Virus record (IMG/VR): IMGVR_UViG_3300028030_000003
Span: 1 to 40,819 of that record
Origin: a virus
Length of the DNA: 40,819 nt
Direction: 5' to 3' (one strand)
Below, piece by piece: positions 27,465 through 37,116 of the stretch. The position numbers and the translations under genes were made by a program. Position 1 is the stretch's first letter. Each line of letters starts with the position of its first letter. The notes under the pieces are model-generated. The model did no database searches. It saw only the letters and a list, made by a program, of their open reading frames with translations, and was not told where the DNA came from.

Positions 27465-30400
27465 CCCTCCTGTACCTCCAACTGGTATTTCCTTGTTATT
27501 GATTAAGTCCCATACTGAAATTTGGTTAAATTTTTTGCCTATATTAATTGCCTGACTTTCTTTTGGAACAACAATTACAGTGTCTAAAAATGTTTTTCCT
27601 GAACCCTTGTCATACCAAAGCCCTAGGTTATGTTTTGTCTTAGCAAGCAACTCTCTATTCGTTTTAACATAATCAAGTATTTGTTTTGCAGTCAATCTCT
27701 TCCCATTAATAATTTTTGTTTGGTCTATATAAGGGGAAACAACATATCCTTTTCCAGATGTCAATAACTTGTTTTTAACAACATTATAGGTTGCTCCGTC
27801 ATTTTGCTTGAAGTATTGAATTAATTTATTAAGGGCTTTGTTTGTTGTCTTACTTGGAACACCAAACATTTTTCTTAATAATTGTTTTTGAACTTCTGGT
27901 GATTTTGACTTCACTGCATTATAAGTTTTGCTAGCAACATTTCCAACCATTCTTAATGGACTATGAAGACTTGACGCTGTATTTATTCCTTCCTGAACTC
28001 CCTTGCCTACTTCATTTACTAACGCAGTATCTGTAAAGGTTCCATAGGGCTTTTCAAGGGCTTGAGCAAACAATGCTTGGTCAAGAACATTATCGCCAGT
28101 CTTTATCCCATACTTACCAGCAACTTTCTCCAGCTCATTTAAATATCCTAGTGCCTTATCTCTGGAAACGGAAGCATTGCTAAAAACACTTCGCATTTTT
28201 TGTCCTGCCTTAATCGCTGTTGCCCCACTCTTTCCAAAGAGCTCTCTATTCAATTGAGAAACATTTGCAAGCTCTCTATATTCATTGTTTATTGTAGCAT
28301 ATTTAGGGAAATTAAGGTCTAAGGCATTGTCAGTGGCTTTTCTTAATCCTTTTAATGTCATTTCCGCTGTACCTTTTAATCCCTCGCCTTTCGTTCCATA
28401 ATTTACCAACTCATCAATAGATTTTTTAAATATATGAGCTTGATATGGGTTATCTCCTATCTTGTTTGCTTGCTCAAAAGCCTGAACTAATCTTTTTTGC
28501 AATGAAGGTAAATTTTTGAATACTGAATTGCTGAAATCATAAGCTCCATTATCAAGCACCTTAATACCTAAATCATCCATTGAATTAGCAACGGCTTCTT
28601 TTATTGGCGTACTATCAAAGGTTTTTCCTTGTAAACTTTTAGCAACCTTACCTAGCTTCGCTCCCTTCACTCTCCTCAAAGCGTCAATCTTCGCTTGCTT
28701 TTTAACCATATTTTTTCCAACATAATCAATTGGTCTGGCTGTTATCCTTCCGCTTCCGTCTTCAATCTTATCTGCCAACTGAACCATTTTTTTCGCTACT
28801 GCTCTGTCTTTTGGTTTTAGGGAAGCTATCAGCTTGGCTTGTTTACTTTCAAATCCTGTTTTCTCCGCAACTTTAGCTAATTTTTGTTTACTTGCTCCTG
28901 CTCGTGCTAATCTCCTTGTAACAACTCCTTCGTGGTATTTATCAAGCAACTCACTAGCTTTCCCTCCAACTTTTTCTGTCGTGTCATCAATCACTCCTCC
29001 AGCTTTTGAGGCTAAAGTATTTTCTGTCGCTCCTCCAGAACCAACCTTAGCTTTAATACTATCACTAACATTTTTTACTCTTGGTAATTTTTCCTTCAAG
29101 CTTCCAAAGATATTTTTTGCTCCATTGTATGCTGATTTTGCCGTGTAATATGCAAGTACCCCTTCACCAACTTCTACTAAGTGTTTAATATCTTGAGCTT
29201 TGGCTGGATTTTCTTTTTCATACTCGTGCCACTTCTCCGCTCCGTCCTGGACTGCTTCAAGGGCTTTTTGTCCTCCTTCTGATTGGATAGCTCCCTCAAT
29301 AACATTTCCTAAGGTCTTACTAACAACTTCTCCAGTGGCGTCATCTGCCAATTCAAAACCTGCTCCAACTAAATCCGCAAGCAATTTTCCTGAAGCTCCT
29401 GCAAAATCTAAAGGCGTTATATAATTCTCTTCATCTGGTCTTCGTGTTTTTTCTACAAAATCCGCTAACTGTTGGTCATCCTTATTCACAGCATAATCAA
29501 ATAATTCTTTATATGCTTTCGCACCATTAGCAATATCTTGAGCTGTCCTAACGGCTATACTTGGCAATCTACCTGCAAAATCTCCAACTGCTTTTCCCAT
29601 ATTCTGCAATAAGCCATTTTTTCCAAAGATAAAAGTATCACCTGGTTTCAACCACGCTGTTCCGCCTTCCTCACTTCCTTGACTTCCCTGGTTTCCAACT
29701 CCTCCAATTTCTTTTTCCGTCAAAGTCCCTTTCCCTTTCATTGATTTTCCTGTTACTGGGTCAATCTTTCCCATTTTAACTGCATAAATAAATTTCTCAT
29801 TTTTAGGGTCAAAGGGATTTTTTTCTGCTTCTGCCAAGGTCTTTTGAAAAACTTGTTTAGCTTCCTCATCACTTAATTGGTCTATCTTGCTAAAATCAAG
29901 GTCGGCAACTCCAGCTTGAGCTTCCCTGGACTGGACAGCCTTGTCTAATCTCTCGGTCATCTTTTCTATTTCATTTCTGAAGTCTTTTTCACTTAAATTA
30001 GCGTCGGCTAAAGTGGCCGCGTCTTTTAACATTTTTGTTTCATTATCAGTAATTGTTCCCTGACCTTTAATATCTTGACGAGCTTGAACTGTTAAGATGT
30101 TTATAAATTGGTCAAAAGCATTTCTAAAAGCTGCCGCCTCGGTTCCACTTCTACCTACAACTCTTTTTTCACCTGGCTTTGTTGGGTCTTCAACCTTCTT
30201 TGTTAACAGCCACCCCACTGGGCTTCTTGCTCCTACAATGGCGGAAAATCCTTCATCATTATCCATTCGTCTTTTTAACTCATCTGCTAGCCTTCGTGCT
30301 TCCTTGAAACTGTCAACAACTTTTACTTGAGATTTGATAGCTTTTTCTTTTTCCTCTCGTGCTTTTTGTAATTGTAACGCTCCAGTCAAAGTTAAATTTG

Positions 30401-30815
30401 AAGTATCAAAATTTTGTCCTCCTACATTTACACTACTTGTATTTTGCTGACCAGTACTTGCCAATAAAGTTTTATACTGCTCTAACGCACTATTTATTTC
30501 CGTCAAACTATAAAATCCTGTGGCTTCATTAGCTTTGTATAAGGCTTTGGCAACTTCTATCGGCTGTGCTCCTCTACCAATTCCAGCACTTAAAATACCG
30601 CTCATCAAAGCTGCTTTTTGTTGAGTGGCTTTTGCTAATCTAGGGTTGGCTGATGTTTTTTGTACACTGCTTAACTCATTTTTTGTAACCGTTCCTACTC
30701 CTTGTAATGCTTGTCTTGTTTGAGTTGGCTGAACGCTCCCAAGGGCTGGCAAACTAAAAACATCACCACTTTGGTTATTTAATTTTATTGCATTTTGTTC
30801 GAATAAATTTGGCAT
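27453..30815 (-). CDS. Large internal virion (ejection) protein, putative
   Basis: 1120 residues, largest protein of the genome. Ala/Lys/Gln-rich and mostly helical with coiled segments. A hydrophobic/glycine-containing middle (FAGASGKLLADLVGAGFEL) could form a membrane-active part. The last 90 residues (LGLWYDKGSGKTFLDTVIVV then FNQISVWDLINN, GGTGG) look like a small alpha/beta module found at the ends of large phage internal proteins. No lysozyme or transglycosylase site was seen. Position after the tail genes and absence of a tape measure suggest an ejected core protein of a podovirus-like particle. Confidence 0.6.
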   Translation of the reverse strand: MPNLFEQNAIKLNNQSGDVFSLPALGSVQPTQTRQALQGVGTVTKNELSSVQKTSANPRLAKATQQKAALMSGILSAGIGRGAQPIEVAKALYKANEATGFYSLTEINSALEQYKTLLASTGQQNTSSVNVGGQNFDTSNLTLTGALQLQKAREEKEKAIKSQVKVVDSFKEARRLADELKRRMDNDEGFSAIVGARSPVGWLLTKKVEDPTKPGEKRVVGRSGTEAAAFRNAFDQFINILTVQARQDIKGQGTITDNETKMLKDAATLADANLSEKDFRNEIEKMTERLDKAVQSREAQAGVADLDFSKIDQLSDEEAKQVFQKTLAEAEKNPFDPKNEKFIYAVKMGKIDPVTGKSMKGKGTLTEKEIGGVGNQGSQGSEEGGTAWLKPGDTFIFGKNGLLQNMGKAVGDFAGRLPSIAVRTAQDIANGAKAYKELFDYAVNKDDQQLADFVEKTRRPDEENYITPLDFAGASGKLLADLVGAGFELADDATGEVVSKTLGNVIEGAIQSEGGQKALEAVQDGAEKWHEYEKENPAKAQDIKHLVEVGEGVLAYYTAKSAYNGAKNIFGSLKEKLPRVKNVSDSIKAKVGSGGATENTLASKAGGVIDDTTEKVGGKASELLDKYHEGVVTRRLARAGASKQKLAKVAEKTGFESKQAKLIASLKPKDRAVAKKMVQLADKIEDGSGRITARPIDYVGKNMVKKQAKIDALRRVKGAKLGKVAKSLQGKTFDSTPIKEAVANSMDDLGIKVLDNGAYDFSNSVFKNLPSLQKRLVQAFEQANKIGDNPYQAHIFKKSIDELVNYGTKGEGLKGTAEMTLKGLRKATDNALDLNFPKYATINNEYRELANVSQLNRELFGKSGATAIKAGQKMRSVFSNASVSRDKALGYLNELEKVAGKYGIKTGDNVLDQALFAQALEKPYGTFTDTALVNEVGKGVQEGINTASSLHSPLRMVGNVASKTYNAVKSKSPEVQKQLLRKMFGVPSKTTNKALNKLIQYFKQNDGATYNVVKNKLLTSGKGYVVSPYIDQTKIINGKRLTAKQILDYVKTNRELLAKTKHNLGLWYDKGSGKTFLDTVIVVPKESQAINIGKKFNQISVWDLINNKEIPVGGTGGLTP

Positions 30816-30829
30816 TTTTTTATATTATA

Positions 30830-31576
30830 TTAAAGACCATAGTAACTTAATCCTGAACCCCCATTATCAACTCCATTTCCCCCTCCTGTTATTATAGGAA
30901 ATCTAGGGTCGGTATTTAAATATGGGTTTGAACTTGAAAATCCTGTATCTCCGTTTCCATAAAAAGATTGGTTTTGGTCAAAAAAGGCTCCTGGGTCTAT
31001 CTGAATAATCCCACCACCTGCACCAACTCCACTTCCACTTCCACTTCCAATTCTATTTTGAGCAATATAACTACTAATTCTTTTCATCAATGAGCTTCTA
31101 CTTCCTTTCGTGCTTAATCCTAAGGCCATTGCTTTATTTTTTAATTCCCATTTCTGACTTTTCTTTAAAAGTTTCTCCTGATATTTTCTTTCCTCCTTAA
31201 TCAATCTTTTTTGCTCTCTACTTTGTACCAACATTAAGGACGAATTAAATACATCATTTAAGGTTTTAGCCTCTCTATCTCTTAATCTTGCTAATTTTCC
31301 TTGGTACCCTGAAATTTGATTGAGTGAAAAATCATTATCATCCTGAATAAATCCTAATTGCTCTTGCGTTTGGTTTTCAAATTCTTTCAAGATAGCATTT
31401 GCCTTTCCAGCAAATTCAGTGGTGTCGTCCATTCCTTTATCTTCCCCAAGCCCTCTTAGTTTTTTTTGTAATATTCCTACATTGGTTACCTTAGGGGCGT
31501 CTGCAATGTATCCGCTAAAATCAAAAACTGATTTTGTGCCTAATGGTCCAGTGATAAGTTGATTGTTATTTTCCAT
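30830..31576 (-). CDS. Internal virion protein with coiled coil and SAP-like motif
   Basis: 248 residues. Residues 55-145 are a long charged coiled coil. The segment KNKAMALGLSTKGSRSSLMK RISSYI (about 146-171) has the L..LGLS.KG.R..L..RI spacing of a SAP DNA-binding motif. The C-terminal 75 residues are Gly/Ser/Asn-rich and disordered. Directly upstream of the large internal protein, so it is probably a DNA-contacting ejection protein. Confidence 0.55.
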   Translation of the reverse strand: MENNNQLITGPLGTKSVFDFSGYIADAPKVTNVGILQKKLRGLGEDKGMDDTTEFAGKANAILKEFENQTQEQLGFIQDDNDFSLNQISGYQGKLARLRDREAKTLNDVFNSSLMLVQSREQKRLIKEERKYQEKLLKKSQKWELKNKAMALGLSTKGSRSSLMKRISSYIAQNRIGSGSGSGVGAGGGIIQIDPGAFFDQNQSFYGNGDTGFSSSNPYLNTDPRFPIITGGGNGVDNGGSGLSYYGL

Positions 31577-31587
31577 TTTTTTGTATG

Positions 31588-32025
31588 TTAAATTCCAGCA
31601 TTATTAAGTCTTGTTTCAATATCCGACAACCTTGTTTCTAGGTTGCTACCCCTTAAATAAACTGCCCCTTTATCTGATATTTTAAATAGCTCCGTTCCAT
31701 TCTTATCACAAACAACTAATTCTCTTTCTCTTGTCGCCTCGTCAAGGGTTTCCTTCATTCTTACTCTGAAAAATGGTGTTCCGTCATCCTTTACACTCCC
31801 ACCAGCAAATATTTCTTTTGCAATTTGTTTAAAACTATCATTATATCCTTTGTCTGGTTTCGGTGAAAAGTATCTCTGGCCATAGGGCTCTAGCTCTCTT
31901 TGAAATTGTCGCTCTCCGTCTGACGGTTCTCCTTTATCAATCGCTGGTCTTCCTACAAATTCGCTACCCTGAATATTTTTATTAGGTAGTTTTTTATTCG
32001 GTTTTTGTGTGTTTTCTACTACCAT
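31588..32025 (-). CDS. Tail-associated protein with C-terminal coiled coil
   Basis: 145 residues. A Pro/Lys/Gly-rich N-terminus, then a beta part (TPFFRVRMKETLDE, VVCDKNGTELFKISDKGAVY) ending in a short coiled coil (LETRLSDIETRLNN). This small-domain-plus-trimeric-coil layout is typical of short fibres or their connectors. An ATTATA overlapping its ATG is not a usable promoter for it. Confidence 0.5.
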   Translation of the reverse strand: MVVENTQKPNKKLPNKNIQGSEFVGRPAIDKGEPSDGERQFQRELEPYGQRYFSPKPDKGYNDSFKQIAKEIFAGGSVKDDGTPFFRVRMKETLDEATRERELVVCDKNGTELFKISDKGAVYLRGSNLETRLSDIETRLNNAGI

Positions 32026-32035
32026 TATAACATAT

Positions 32036-33439
32036 TTAAGTACTTAATTCAATGAAGGAACGAACCACAGGAGTTTCCATTTTATTTTCGCTCGGTATTA
32101 ATTCAATTTTTGGCTGAACATAAACCTGACGCCCTTTTGGTTTATATTTAAAACCTCCTCTAATCTCAAAAAATTTCAATAACTTGTCTTTATTCTCCGT
32201 TACATAATCTTTAAAGGTTGTTTCGTGGAGATATGGGTAAGCCTTCTTAATCTTAAATCCTTCATTATTGACATTTGTATAAAGATTTGCTGATGTTCCC
32301 TCGGGAATAATATCGGTGTATAATCTCAAATCTTTAAATTCTACTCCCGTCTTATTATTCGCACTGTCAATCACTGGGTATTCAACAAATCCTTTAGCAT
32401 ATTTCTTATTATTTAATTTATCAACTCCACTTTCTCCGTTGTGATTGGTCCAACTAACAAAAAATACATCTCCTCCAGCGTCCAATTCATCTGGCTCATC
32501 ATAACTACTACTCCAACCGTCAAAACTTCCAGTTAAATTATTTGTCTGGATGTTGCTCATTGAATTAATCCTAGTACCTTCTCCTTGGCTCACTGTAAAT
32601 GGTTGGCACAACACAAAATAATCTCCTTCTTCCTGCTTATGGTAAGTATAAATTCTTTCATCCCAGCCAAACAATGGCATACCACGCCAAACTGTCTGAT
32701 TGTAAGGAGCTGGGTAAGTTTCCTGATTTGGTATTCTCCGTCTGAACCACATTTGGCTTCCATTCTCAATAAACAAATCACCACGCTTTCCATTGGATAA
32801 AAATTTTACATTACTATTTGCACTACCTATATACATATTTGCACCACTATCTCCTGATATACTAGCCCATTTAATTCGGTAGCCTATACTTGTCAATGCG
32901 ACTGCATATTGTCCAGTCGGTAATTCAAGAATATTATTAGTAACATTCCCCTGCTTGTCAATTCTCCCTATAAATGGCCCATTTGTAAAATATAACATTC
33001 CTCTTATTGCGTGAGTATGATTTGGTTGTCCGTCATTTCTTAAACCTACTGCATAACTATAATTTCCTGAACCTTCATTGTCCCACATAAAATATCCGAC
33101 AGTGGTATCAGTGAAAAAATAAATTCTACCAAAATGAAATGTTGCCCCAGTGTGAGCCCCGTTTGGGTTGGAGGTAATTGAACTCCAACCACCACCATTA
33201 TATTTCCAAATCCTTCCGCTTGTTTTACTGAAAAAATAAACTGAACCATTCGGAGTACTCACTATGATTGTTGGCTCATTCACTGGGGAACTCTCATCTT
33301 TTTCTAACAAAGGCATACAACGCAAAGTTCCCTGCTCTGTGAACGGGTCAATATTTACCATATTAGGCACATAGGATAAATTCCAACGACTTCCACTCAT
33401 TCCCAATTGTGCGTCCACTCTCATTAAACTTCTTTGCAT
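32036..33439 (-). CDS. Beta-propeller-like tail nozzle protein, putative
   Basis: 467 residues, beta-rich. Repeated strand-turn units with YFF/YFT (SVYFFSKTSGRIWKYNGG, RIYFFTDTTVGYFMWD, MLYFTNGPFIGRIDKQG) suggest blades of a propeller, as in the nozzle proteins of short-tailed phages (P22 gp10, T7 gp12). The N-terminus SGSRWNLSYVPNMVNIDPFT is like the docking arm of such proteins. It follows the adaptor and collar genes, which fits. Confidence 0.6.
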   Translation of the reverse strand: MQRSLMRVDAQLGMSGSRWNLSYVPNMVNIDPFTEQGTLRCMPLLEKDESSPVNEPTIIVSTPNGSVYFFSKTSGRIWKYNGGGWSSITSNPNGAHTGATFHFGRIYFFTDTTVGYFMWDNEGSGNYSYAVGLRNDGQPNHTHAIRGMLYFTNGPFIGRIDKQGNVTNNILELPTGQYAVALTSIGYRIKWASISGDSGANMYIGSANSNVKFLSNGKRGDLFIENGSQMWFRRRIPNQETYPAPYNQTVWRGMPLFGWDERIYTYHKQEEGDYFVLCQPFTVSQGEGTRINSMSNIQTNNLTGSFDGWSSSYDEPDELDAGGDVFFVSWTNHNGESGVDKLNNKKYAKGFVEYPVIDSANNKTGVEFKDLRLYTDIIPEGTSANLYTNVNNEGFKIKKAYPYLHETTFKDYVTENKDKLLKFFEIRGGFKYKPKGRQVYVQPKIELIPSENKMETPVVRSFIELST

Positions 33440-33444
33440 TTTTA

Positions 33445-34245
33445 TTAAGCGTTAGGGTCATTTAAATTGTCTTCATCCCAATTATTATCATTTAGGGCTG
33501 TCAAAACTGGTATTCCTGATATGTTTACAATATCCCAACCTGCTCGGCAAGAATTAAAAAATAATGTCTTCCCAACGCTTGGTTGCATATTGTTATGAGC
33601 TTGTCCTCCTCCCATATTTTGAATTGTAATACCAGTAACATTAGGCAATACTCTGAAAGTTGTAACCCCTGTCCAAGGAGCTCCTGCATTGCTTGTTGCC
33701 TCACGATGTCCGTCGTCAGCGTCAAGTTTTCTTTTCCTCTGAAAATCGTGTCCGTGTCCTGGGTCTTGCAAATTATGTCCGTGATTTGGCATTTGGTTAA
33801 TCCTTAATCTTGACTTCGCAAATCCAACCTTAGCTCCATTGGCGGTAATTCCTGTCGCCAGCTCATCACTTTGATTTGGAGAAACCAAAACTCTACCTCG
33901 TGCGTCTTCAATCTGCACTAGCTCGGTATCTCCTGTTGTTTGATTTTGATAAGTGATTGTTCGGCCATTAGCTACTAGCCAACATCCATTGTCCATATCT
34001 AAATCCATATACAAGTATCCTCTCCACGGGATAACTTCACCACTTCCACCCCCAGCAAGTAATTCTGCTCGGGTTATTCTTCGCCCCCTGTAATTACAAG
34101 AACCAACGATAGGCTCTTCAATGTACATTTGCCAATCATTGCTAAGCTCTTCATTGGTTGCTTCCCCCAAATCTTGCAACAAAATTCCGTCTTGGTCTGA
34201 AACTAAGGTTTCTTCTTCTGTTACACAATTACAATTACACGCCAT
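33445..34245 (-). CDS. Tail collar-domain short fibre
   Basis: 266 residues from the start at 34245 (the open frame reaches 34326). It begins MACNCNC. The core EVIPWRGYLYMDLDMDNGCWLVANGRTI-like region, then RINQMPNHGHNLQDPGHGHD and GGGQAHNNMQPS, matches phage collar-domain proteins; the HxH clusters bind metal in T4 gp12-type tips. Probably a host-contacting fibre. The CNCNC start echoes the Cys-rich starts of two other virion proteins. Confidence 0.78.
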   Translation of the reverse strand: MACNCNCVTEEETLVSDQDGILLQDLGEATNEELSNDWQMYIEEPIVGSCNYRGRRITRAELLAGGGSGEVIPWRGYLYMDLDMDNGCWLVANGRTITYQNQTTGDTELVQIEDARGRVLVSPNQSDELATGITANGAKVGFAKSRLRINQMPNHGHNLQDPGHGHDFQRKRKLDADDGHREATSNAGAPWTGVTTFRVLPNVTGITIQNMGGGQAHNNMQPSVGKTLFFNSCRAGWDIVNISGIPVLTALNDNNWDEDNLNDPNA

Positions 34246-34249
34246 ATTT

Positions 34250-34489
34250 TTATATGTTATATGTTTTATTAAAAAATTTATTACTCTCAACATCGGTAAA
34301 TAATTTACCTCTCCGACAACCCTCATCTAAAACATCAAGCGTATTACAAGTACCTGCGACGATAAGCCTTGTCCGCCTGAATGAAGGAGTGTCTATTGAG
34401 CTTTTAATTGCCCTATTATTGCATTCACTAAATCTATCTTTAAAATCAACTGTTGACTTAGTACTGCAAGGCTTTTCATATTCTGCCAT
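34250..34489 (-). CDS. Small Cys-containing virion-region protein
   Basis: 79 residues with four Cys (PCST, SECNN, GTCNT, EGCRR), basic and compact. The next gene start lies 4 bp downstream and the adaptor stop 4 bp upstream. The ending NKFFNKTYNI is probably structural. No family recognised. Confidence 0.55.
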   Translation of the reverse strand: MAEYEKPCSTKSTVDFKDRFSECNNRAIKSSIDTPSFRRTRLIVAGTCNTLDVLDEGCRRGKLFTDVESNKFFNKTYNI

Positions 34490-34493
34490 TGGT

Positions 34494-35213
34494 TTAAATA
34501 GTTAACGGCACAGTGGTATGAACTGCGTTCTCTCCGTATTTATTTCTTAGATGTCTTTGCAATTCTATCGACATTCTATTTCTCTCTAATTTTGTTTCGT
34601 CCCACCAATCTTTTGCAAATTGTCCTGTGTGTCTTCGGGCATATCTTAACCCTGCTTCTAATCCTAAAATATCTTCAAATCCGTCAATAAAATCTATCTC
34701 ATCATTTTTACTTTTAATCTTTTTTGGCTTTCTTAAGTACCAAATTTTTGCCATTCCTCTTTTTGTTGGATAAGATGAAATTACCAACAAGTTATTTTCA
34801 ATCTGGTAACATTCACATTCTCCACAACAAACTGAATTTTTATTACAACAGTTATCATAATTTTCACTCTCATCACATCCTGCTAACTCATTTAAATCTT
34901 TTCTTTTAGCATTTTTAAAATCACATTGTCCGTCTTTTGATATTTCAACCCTAACAAAAGTGTATAAATCATCTGGCAAGGTGTATCTCCCTTTATATCC
35001 TTCCATTCCTGGAGTTAAAAGGCTCGCTGGCATTAATTCAATTTCAACGGCCTGAACATAATGGTTATAATCCCTATCCCAATTTAAAACTCTCGGATGA
35101 TATAATTTGATAACTGCATTTAAATCTCTTATAAAAAAATCTATCGGATAGCTATCCTCATTTGTATCTACTAATAGGTCAATGGTGTCTTGGTATAATT
35201 CTTTTACTTTCAT
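34494..35213 (-). CDS. Head-tail adaptor with an 8-Cys insertion
   Basis: 239 residues. The helical N-terminus (LYQDTIDLLVDTNEDSYPID) and the C-terminal helices (LEAGLRYARRHTGQFAKDWW) resemble connector/adaptor proteins of short-tailed phages that sit under the portal. Between them, about residues 98-137, eight Cys occur in some 40 residues (GCDESENYDNCCN, VCCGECECYQ), an insertion foreign to the fold. It may bind metal or cross-link to neighbours. Confidence 0.65.
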   Translation of the reverse strand: MKVKELYQDTIDLLVDTNEDSYPIDFFIRDLNAVIKLYHPRVLNWDRDYNHYVQAVEIELMPASLLTPGMEGYKGRYTLPDDLYTFVRVEISKDGQCDFKNAKRKDLNELAGCDESENYDNCCNKNSVCCGECECYQIENNLLVISSYPTKRGMAKIWYLRKPKKIKSKNDEIDFIDGFEDILGLEAGLRYARRHTGQFAKDWWDETKLERNRMSIELQRHLRNKYGENAVHTTVPLTI

Positions 35214-35240
35214 AAATTTTTGCTTTTAATTAACCTTAAT

Positions 35241-35262
35241 GAGCCACCTGGGAGGGTGGCTC
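35241..35262 (-). other. Strong hairpin after the major capsid gene
   Basis: Perfect 8-bp stem GAGCCACC/GGTGGCTC with a 6-nt loop, just past the capsid stop. No T-run follows on the minus strand, so it is more likely a transcript-stabilising or attenuating hairpin than a full terminator. Confidence 0.6.
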
Positions 35263-35272
35263 TAAAGGGCAA

Positions 35273-36247
35273 CTAGGCACAAGTTAAACCTGCAATATCT
35301 ACTACTGCAAATTTGTTAGCCATATCACAAGGATTATACACATTGTATTTCTTTGTCCAGATATGGTTAATACCGTGGTTACATCCTGTTTCTCTTTGGT
35401 CATAGTAAGTTGGACTATCCCAATAGGTGAAACTTCCTGGCAAACCAATAAACATCTTTCCACTTGGGAAATGATTGTCTGCGTAGAAAGGTACCCCTTG
35501 GAAGTCAAACTGATAAGCTCCTGAGTTCATTCCGTAATTATCACGGAAGGAATTATGAGCACCACTGTCATTATAGTGAGCTCCAGCAACTCTCGGAACA
35601 CTAGCTAAAGTGTGATTTCCGAATACCATTAACTCGGTAACATCAAGACCAAAATTATCTGCTAATTTAGCAAGCAAACAATTAAACTCTTCAACTACAT
35701 TGTCAGCGTCCCAGTTGTTGATTGCATAAGCTGGCTCATTTCCTGCAATAACACCTGAGGAAGCACTAACTACATCAAAGATAGCTTGATTTTCTGCTTT
35801 AGCGAAAGCATAAGCAATTCCCTTCATCTTAAGGTCAGCATATTGTTCCGCTCCACCTGCTCGGTTGATTTCCATTAAAGTATCATCATCACAAACAGGG
35901 TCAAAAGATAAATTCTTGGTTAGAGTTTTATCTTTTTGGATAACCGTTTTTTCCAATGGCATTTCATCCACTGCACAGTTATCAGCAGGGGCACAAACAT
36001 ATTCGTTTGGGGCAGCCAATTCTCCGTGGCACTTGTCAATCCTTACAGCAACATTATCAGTTTCTCTTTTAGCAAGACCTGATGTAATTGCAGTAAATTT
36101 TTCCTCAATGTAGTAAGGCATCATTTTCATTTCTGTCGCCTTAATCCAATCATTTACAGTATCCATTGAGGCAGTACCTGCGTGTCTTGGCAAACCAGCA
36201 ACCAAAGCTGCTCCGTCTGCATATTCATAAGTTCTTAATCCTGGCAT
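35273..36247 (-). CDS. Major capsid protein
   Basis: 324 residues from the start at 36247 (AATAATAAAATG leader). Follows the scaffold gene. The helix MDTVNDWIKATEMKMMPYYI, the hydrophilic E-loop-like part and the long central region (FAKAENQAIFDVVSA, FNCLLAKLADNFGLDVTELM) fit an HK97-fold shell protein of N4/P22-like style. The C-terminus YNPCDMANKFAVVDIAGLTC is beta-rich. Eight cysteines are present, which is many for a capsid protein. Confidence 0.82.
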   Translation of the reverse strand: MPGLRTYEYADGAALVAGLPRHAGTASMDTVNDWIKATEMKMMPYYIEEKFTAITSGLAKRETDNVAVRIDKCHGELAAPNEYVCAPADNCAVDEMPLEKTVIQKDKTLTKNLSFDPVCDDDTLMEINRAGGAEQYADLKMKGIAYAFAKAENQAIFDVVSASSGVIAGNEPAYAINNWDADNVVEEFNCLLAKLADNFGLDVTELMVFGNHTLASVPRVAGAHYNDSGAHNSFRDNYGMNSGAYQFDFQGVPFYADNHFPSGKMFIGLPGSFTYWDSPTYYDQRETGCNHGINHIWTKKYNVYNPCDMANKFAVVDIAGLTCA

Positions 36248-36268
36248 TTTATTATTCTTGCCAACCAA

Positions 36269-37105
36269 CTACTTCGCTATTCTCAAACCTCTAGCAATTT
36301 CTTTCGCCGACATCTTGCTGGCGTTTTGCATAATTTGCTTAGTAGTTATTCCTCCCCCTTGCCCTGCGTCGTTAGCGGTTGACGACATTACATTATTAGA
36401 ATTTTCTTGGGCAAGGCTTTTCGCTCTATTCTTAAAATCATAATCAGCGAATAATCCTTCTCCGTTAAAAACAACATCTGGCATAACATTATTTTGACGG
36501 GCAACACGCAAAACTTCATTCCGCACCTTTGCGAACTCTGGTACCTTGATTTCTAATAAATCAGCTCGGGTTTCCATAAGGTTCGGGTCGATTACTCCAT
36601 TAGGCTGAACCTGCTGTTGTGTCGCTGGAGTGTTATTTACCTCGGTTCCTTGTGGAATACCTGTACCTTGTTGTGGCAAAGGGTTTTGGTCTGTTCCTAA
36701 AGCTTGCTGGGGTTGTTGGGCTTGTGGCTGTACTGCTCCACCCTGCAACTCCTGCAACTTCTGTTCTAGTGCTTTAGCTTCCTGGAAAAATTTAGCACCT
36801 TCTTTAATGCTCTTGGCGACATCTGCGATGTCTTTGTAATTTCTCCCAGTTTCTTCATTTACGCCTTTAAGGAAATTGGCAACTGCTTGAGCTTCAGCAT
36901 TCTTAGCGATTTTGACATAAGCCTCCTCGCCAATCTCTGCTCTTATCTCTTGGATTTCCTCCGCTTCTACTTTTTGGAGGATATCATCCAAACTGTCGTC
37001 ATCTCCTTGTTGTCCGTTATCAAGTCCGCTCGCTTGAGGTGAGGGCATAACAATATTAGGATTGTTTCCCTGCTCTCCGTTAGGAGTATTGATTGGTTCT
37101 TCCAT
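36269..37105 (-). CDS. Scaffolding protein
   Basis: 278 residues. Acidic N-terminus, a helical core (residues 38-115), a Gln/Pro-rich linker (PQAQQPQQALGT) and a C-terminal helical, basic end (NASKMSAKEIARGLRIAK), which in scaffold proteins binds the coat. Located between portal and capsid genes, the standard order. No protease was found, so scaffold exit without cleavage is likely. Confidence 0.82.
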   Translation of the reverse strand: MEEPINTPNGEQGNNPNIVMPSPQASGLDNGQQGDDDSLDDILQKVEAEEIQEIRAEIGEEAYVKIAKNAEAQAVANFLKGVNEETGRNYKDIADVAKSIKEGAKFFQEAKALEQKLQELQGGAVQPQAQQPQQALGTDQNPLPQQGTGIPQGTEVNNTPATQQQVQPNGVIDPNLMETRADLLEIKVPEFAKVRNEVLRVARQNNVMPDVVFNGEGLFADYDFKNRAKSLAQENSNNVMSSTANDAGQGGGITTKQIMQNASKMSAKEIARGLRIAK

Positions 37106-37116
37106 TTTCTTTATAT

